Position numbers and translations under genes: made by a program
Shown: in pieces, positions 58,481-64,000 of the stretch
Layout: each line of letters begins with the position of its first letter
Numbering within the stretch: position 1 is the stretch's first letter
The notes under the pieces: generated by a model
The model's database searches: none
The model's input: only the letters and a program-made list of their open reading frames with translations
Told to the model about the DNA's origin: nothing
Assembly: GCF_016745505.1 (NCBI RefSeq)
Contig: NZ_JAERUC010000193.1
Coordinates: 39,046 to 103,045, forward strand
Source of the DNA: Streptomyces silvae
Lineage (GTDB): Bacteria > Actinomycetota > Actinomycetes > Streptomycetales > Streptomycetaceae
Reading direction: 5' to 3'
Length of the DNA stretch: 64,000 bases

Positions 58481-60091
58481 ATGACTAGTCAGACCACTGT
58501 CGAGAAGGCACCGCGGGAGCCTGAAGACACCTCTGTTCCCGCCCCGGTGAAAGGGCTGCGCGGCCATCCCTGGCTGACGCTCTTCTCCGTCGCCATCGGC
58601 GTGATGATGGTGGCGCTCGACGGCACGATCGTCGCGATCGCCAACCCCGCCATCCAGCAGGACCTCGGCGCCTCGCTCGCCGACGTCCAGTGGATCACCA
58701 ACGGCTACATGCTCGCCCTCGCGGTCTCCCTGATCACCGCGGGCAAGCTCGGTGATCGCTTCGGCCACCGCCAGACCTTCCTGATAGGCATCGCGGGCTT
58801 CGCCGCGGCGTCGGCCGCGATCGGCCTCTCCCAGGGCGTGGCCCTGGTGATCTTCTTCCGGGTGCTCCAGGGGCTCTTCGGCGCCCTGCTGATGCCGGCG
58901 GCGCTCGGCCTGCTGCGCGCCACCTTCCCGGCCGAGAAGCTGAACATGGCGATCGGCATCTGGGGCATGGTGATCGGCGCCTCGACCGCGGGCGGTCCCA
59001 TCCTCGGCGGTGTGCTCGTGGAGCACGTCAACTGGCAGTCCGTCTTCTTCATCAATGTGCCCGTCGGGGTGCTCGCGCTCGTCTTCGGCCTGGTGATCCT
59101 CAAGGACCACCGCGCCGCGAACGCGCCCCGGTCCTTCGACATCGGCGGCATCGTGCTGCTGTCGTCGGCGATGTTCTGCCTGATCTGGGCCCTGATCAAG
59201 GGCTCCGAGTGGGGCTGGGGCGACATCAGGACGATCGGCTTCCTGGTCGGCGCCGTCGTCCTGTTCGCCGCCTTCGCGTTCACCCAGACGAAGGTCAGGG
59301 AGCCGCTGATCCCGCTCGCCATGTTCCGCTCCGTGCCGCTGTCGGCCGGTGTGGTCCTGATGGTGCTGATGGCGTTCGCCTTCATGGGCGGTCTGTTCTT
59401 CGTCACCTTCTACCTGCAGAACGTGCACGGCATGAGCCCGGTCGACAGCGGTCTGCACCTGCTGCCGCTGACCGGGATGATGATCGTCGGCTCACCGCTC
59501 GCCGGCGCCGCTATCACCCGCTTCGGCCCGCGCGTCCCGCTGGTCGGCGGCATGGTGTCCGTCGCGATCGCCATGTTCGGCATGTCCCAGCTGACCATCG
59601 GCACCGGCACGCTGACCATGTCGCTCTGGTTCGCCCTGCTCGGCTTCGGCCTCGCCCCCGTCATGGTCGGCGCCACCGAGGTCATCGTCGGCAACGCCCC
59701 GATGGAGCTCTCCGGTGTCGCCGGCGGACTCCAGCAGGCCGCCATGCAGGTCGGCGGAAGCCTCGGTACGGCCGTCCTCGGCGCCGTCATGGCCGCCCAG
59801 GTCGACGCGAAGCTCGGTGACAACTGGAAGGAGGCCGGCCTTCCGCCGGTCGACCCGGCCCAGCTGGACCAGGCGTCCGCGGCCATCAAGGTCGGTATGC
59901 CGCCCGTCGCACCCGGCACCCCGCCGGAGATCGCGGCGAAGATCACGGGCGTCGCCCATGACACGTTCGTGTCGGGCATGAGCGCGGCCTTCATGGTCGC
60001 GGGCATCGTCGCGGTGGTCGCCGCCCTGGTCGCCACGCTCACCAAGCGCGGTACGAACGCCGAGGCGGGGACGGGCGCGGGCCACATCTGA
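58481..60091 (+). CDS. DHA2-family MFS drug exporter (EmrB/QacA type)
   Basis: 536 residues, ATG start. Fourteen transmembrane segments. Motif TVAxD appears as LDGTIVAIANPAIQQDLGAS; the loop motif is GKLGDRFGHRQTF; motif C is GASTAGGPILGGVLVEHVNW. Exports drugs or endogenous metabolites by proton antiport. Controlled by the divergent TetR gene; a strong terminator follows. Confidence 0.94.
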   Translation: MTSQTTVEKAPREPEDTSVPAPVKGLRGHPWLTLFSVAIGVMMVALDGTIVAIANPAIQQDLGASLADVQWITNGYMLALAVSLITAGKLGDRFGHRQTFLIGIAGFAAASAAIGLSQGVALVIFFRVLQGLFGALLMPAALGLLRATFPAEKLNMAIGIWGMVIGASTAGGPILGGVLVEHVNWQSVFFINVPVGVLALVFGLVILKDHRAANAPRSFDIGGIVLLSSAMFCLIWALIKGSEWGWGDIRTIGFLVGAVVLFAAFAFTQTKVREPLIPLAMFRSVPLSAGVVLMVLMAFAFMGGLFFVTFYLQNVHGMSPVDSGLHLLPLTGMMIVGSPLAGAAITRFGPRVPLVGGMVSVAIAMFGMSQLTIGTGTLTMSLWFALLGFGLAPVMVGATEVIVGNAPMELSGVAGGLQQAAMQVGGSLGTAVLGAVMAAQVDAKLGDNWKEAGLPPVDPAQLDQASAAIKVGMPPVAPGTPPEIAAKITGVAHDTFVSGMSAAFMVAGIVAVVAALVATLTKRGTNAEAGTGAGHI

Positions 60092-60166
60092 TCCTCCCGC
60101 GGGGCGCATCCGTGGCCCCGCGGAACCCGGCCCGCCCCGGGCCACAGGCGTCAACACAGCGCACCC

Positions 60167-60200
60167 GACAGCCCCGCCGGACGGTTCCGGCGGGGCTGTC
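60167..60200 (+). terminator. Terminator after the DHA2 exporter
   Basis: Perfect 14-bp stem GACAGCCCCGCCGG / CCGGCGGGGCTGTC with a 6-nt loop, 75 bp past the stop. Confidence 0.85.
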
Positions 60201-60309
60201 GCCTATCAGGGTGGTCCGCCTCCAGGCCCCTTCCCGGTCCGTACCTCCGCAGGTCAGAGTGCGGACATGCGAGCCACCCGGCTCGCTCGACCACGGGGGT
60301 TGATCCACC

Positions 60310-60741
60310 ATGCGTACGACCGTTCTCGCCGCCACCCTGGCGGCCACCGCACTCGTCCCGGCCACGGCCGCCCTGTCCTCGGGCGCCGCACCCGCCGCCC
60401 ACCACGGGGCCACCGGGCAGGAGCGCGCCCGCAGCGCCCCGCACGCCGCACCGGCCGGACTCGCGCCCTGCGGGGCCGGGCAGCTCTGCCTCTGGGCGAA
60501 GCCCGACTTCGCCGGGGCCAGGCAGGTCCACGAGCTGTCCACCGTCGACATCGAGAGCTGCGTCCCGCTGCCGGCCGGCGGCTCGGCCCAGGCGCTCGCC
60601 AACCGCACCGGGCGGCCCGTCACCACCTACCAGTCGGCCGAGTGCGCGGAGACCGGCGAGTTCGAGACCTACCCGGGCGGCGGGACCTGGATGCCCCGGT
60701 CGCCGTATACGGTCCGGGCCTTCAAGATCTGGGAGAACTGA
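60310..60741 (+). CDS. Secreted peptidase inhibitor I36-like protein
   Basis: 143 residues from ATG 60310. Sec signal MRTTVLAATLAATALVPATA, then a His/Ala-rich stretch. The mature domain (about 50-143) has CGAGQLCLWAKPDFAGARQV, a crystallin-like pattern as in the SMI metalloprotease inhibitor family, and four Cys likely paired in two disulfides. Many Streptomyces relatives are not proven inhibitors. Confidence 0.83.
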   Translation: MRTTVLAATLAATALVPATAALSSGAAPAAHHGATGQERARSAPHAAPAGLAPCGAGQLCLWAKPDFAGARQVHELSTVDIESCVPLPAGGSAQALANRTGRPVTTYQSAECAETGEFETYPGGGTWMPRSPYTVRAFKIWEN

Positions 60742-60818
60742 GCGGCACCACGGACGCCGCCGGCCGCGCCCGTGCCCGATGAACGGCGCATGCCCGGCAC
60801 GCCGCGCCCGGGAACGCC

Positions 60819-60854
60819 GAAGGGCGGCGGAGCCGTGAAGCTCCGCCGCCCTTC
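60819..60854. terminator. Bidirectional terminator between the I36-like gene and aceE
   Basis: Perfect 15-bp stem GAAGGGCGGCGGAGC / GCTCCGCCGCCCTTC with loop CGTGAA, 15 bp from the aceE stop. Confidence 0.9.
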
Positions 60855-60869
60855 GAGGAACGGTGTCCC

Positions 60870-63602
<2,733 letters not shown>

Positions 63603-63972
63603 GCTGTTCCTTCGCTGTTCGGTGGTGCTCTTCGGGGCCTGGTTGCGGGGAACGTACCCCCGGGGCGGCTGCTTACGCCGCCTCCATCGTGTACCGCGAG
63701 GCCCCAAACGTCATCTCTACTGTGGGGTAACGCAAGGTTCCCGGACGCCGTGTCCGGGCACGTGTACCAGCAGTACGAGGGCGGTCCCGCCCAAACCGCA
63801 ACCATACGCCCAACCCGGCCAAGCGTTCCCAAAGCCCGTTCGAATCCGAATGGTGGAGCGAAACGGCATAAGCTGAGGAAGGACGTAAGACCGACCGGCG
63901 AATGGGGGTGGGTGAAGGAGCGGGGTCGGGTGCGTGCAGATGCAAGGCGGAGGATTGAGGCATGGCGGAGCC
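63603..63972. other. Intergenic region upstream of aceE
   Basis: 370 bp between divergent starts. It should hold the aceE promoter, perhaps near 63715-63740 (TACTGTGGGGTAACGCAAGG, read on the other strand), and a second promoter near 63868 (CATAAG). No coding frame or RNA gene is convincing. Confidence 0.5.
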
Positions 63973-64000
63973 ATGGTGATTGACGACAACGCCGCAGATG
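63973..64000 (+). CDS. Start of a gene cut by the right edge
   Basis: ATG 63973 (or GTG 63976, better spaced from GGCGGAG) opens a frame reading MVIDDNAAD to the window end. Too short to identify. It would be divergent from aceE. Confidence 0.35.

Overview
This window is chromosomal DNA from a Streptomyces or a very close relative. It has very high G+C at third codon positions, dense coding, many GTG starts with GGAGG-like ribosome sites, and many overlapping antisense frames. It contains the actinobacterial fabD-fabH-acpP-fabF cluster under a FasR-like regulator, a homodimeric AceE, an Mbl-type MreB, MatB, an SCO2400-family protein, and DUF397/DUF5753 and DUF3145 genes. From memory the gene content resembles S. 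coelicolor around SCO2370-SCO2451 in inverted order; I could not run a comparison. I see no IS element, prophage, CRISPR array, tRNA, rRNA or large biosynthetic gene cluster.

Layout. 1-7.1 kb: a secreted glucose/sorbosone dehydrogenase cut by the left edge with a CebR-like operator; a GlxA regulator divergent from a PfpI-small protein-membrane-MFS operon; then a Cys-rich leader peptide ahead of an alkanesulfonate monooxygenase-like gene. 7.2-12.8 kb: a VOC protein, a carboxyltransferase-MatB pair, a NarK-like transporter and an Lrp regulator. 12.8-19.6 kb: a GAF histidine kinase with an eroded ATPase domain coupled to mbl, a small unknown, an SCO2400-family membrane protein, MarR/oxidoreductase, an endonuclease V-like protein and Ohr. 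19.7-32.7 kb: a carbohydrate region with GH51 arabinofuranosidase, Tat-exported GalM (TTA codon), a ChvE/GguAB-type sugar ABC transporter, a U32-like protein, a Zn alcohol dehydrogenase, a sugar-acid dehydratase, a membrane protein, a cytosolic GalM and an SGNH lipoprotein.

33.0-39.3 kb: DUF3145, fabF, acpP, fabH, fabD, fasR and a divergent pirin. 39.3-46.9 kb: small stress and regulatory genes, including serine hydrolases, HxlR/DoxX, a decayed XRE-DUF5753 gene with its DUF397 partner, and MerR/aldo-keto reductase. 46.9-57.5 kb: an ABC exporter, a lone histidine kinase, an acyltransferase-DUF1023 hydrolase pair, a two-component system, DUF4429 and a second DUF1023 hydrolase. 57.7-64 kb: TetR/DHA2 efflux, a secreted I36-like protein and aceE.

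Functional links. Fatty-acid supply is a theme: FasR with fabDHPF, MatB with a carboxyltransferase, and AceE making acetyl-CoA. The sugar region shares a palindromic element, core TTCGRTATWTCG, ahead of three transcription units, which suggests one regulon whose regulator is not in the window. The main leads for undescribed biology are this shared operator, the leaderless Cys leader peptide, and the neighbouring Mbl and kinase genes that both have degenerate nucleotide-binding motifs.
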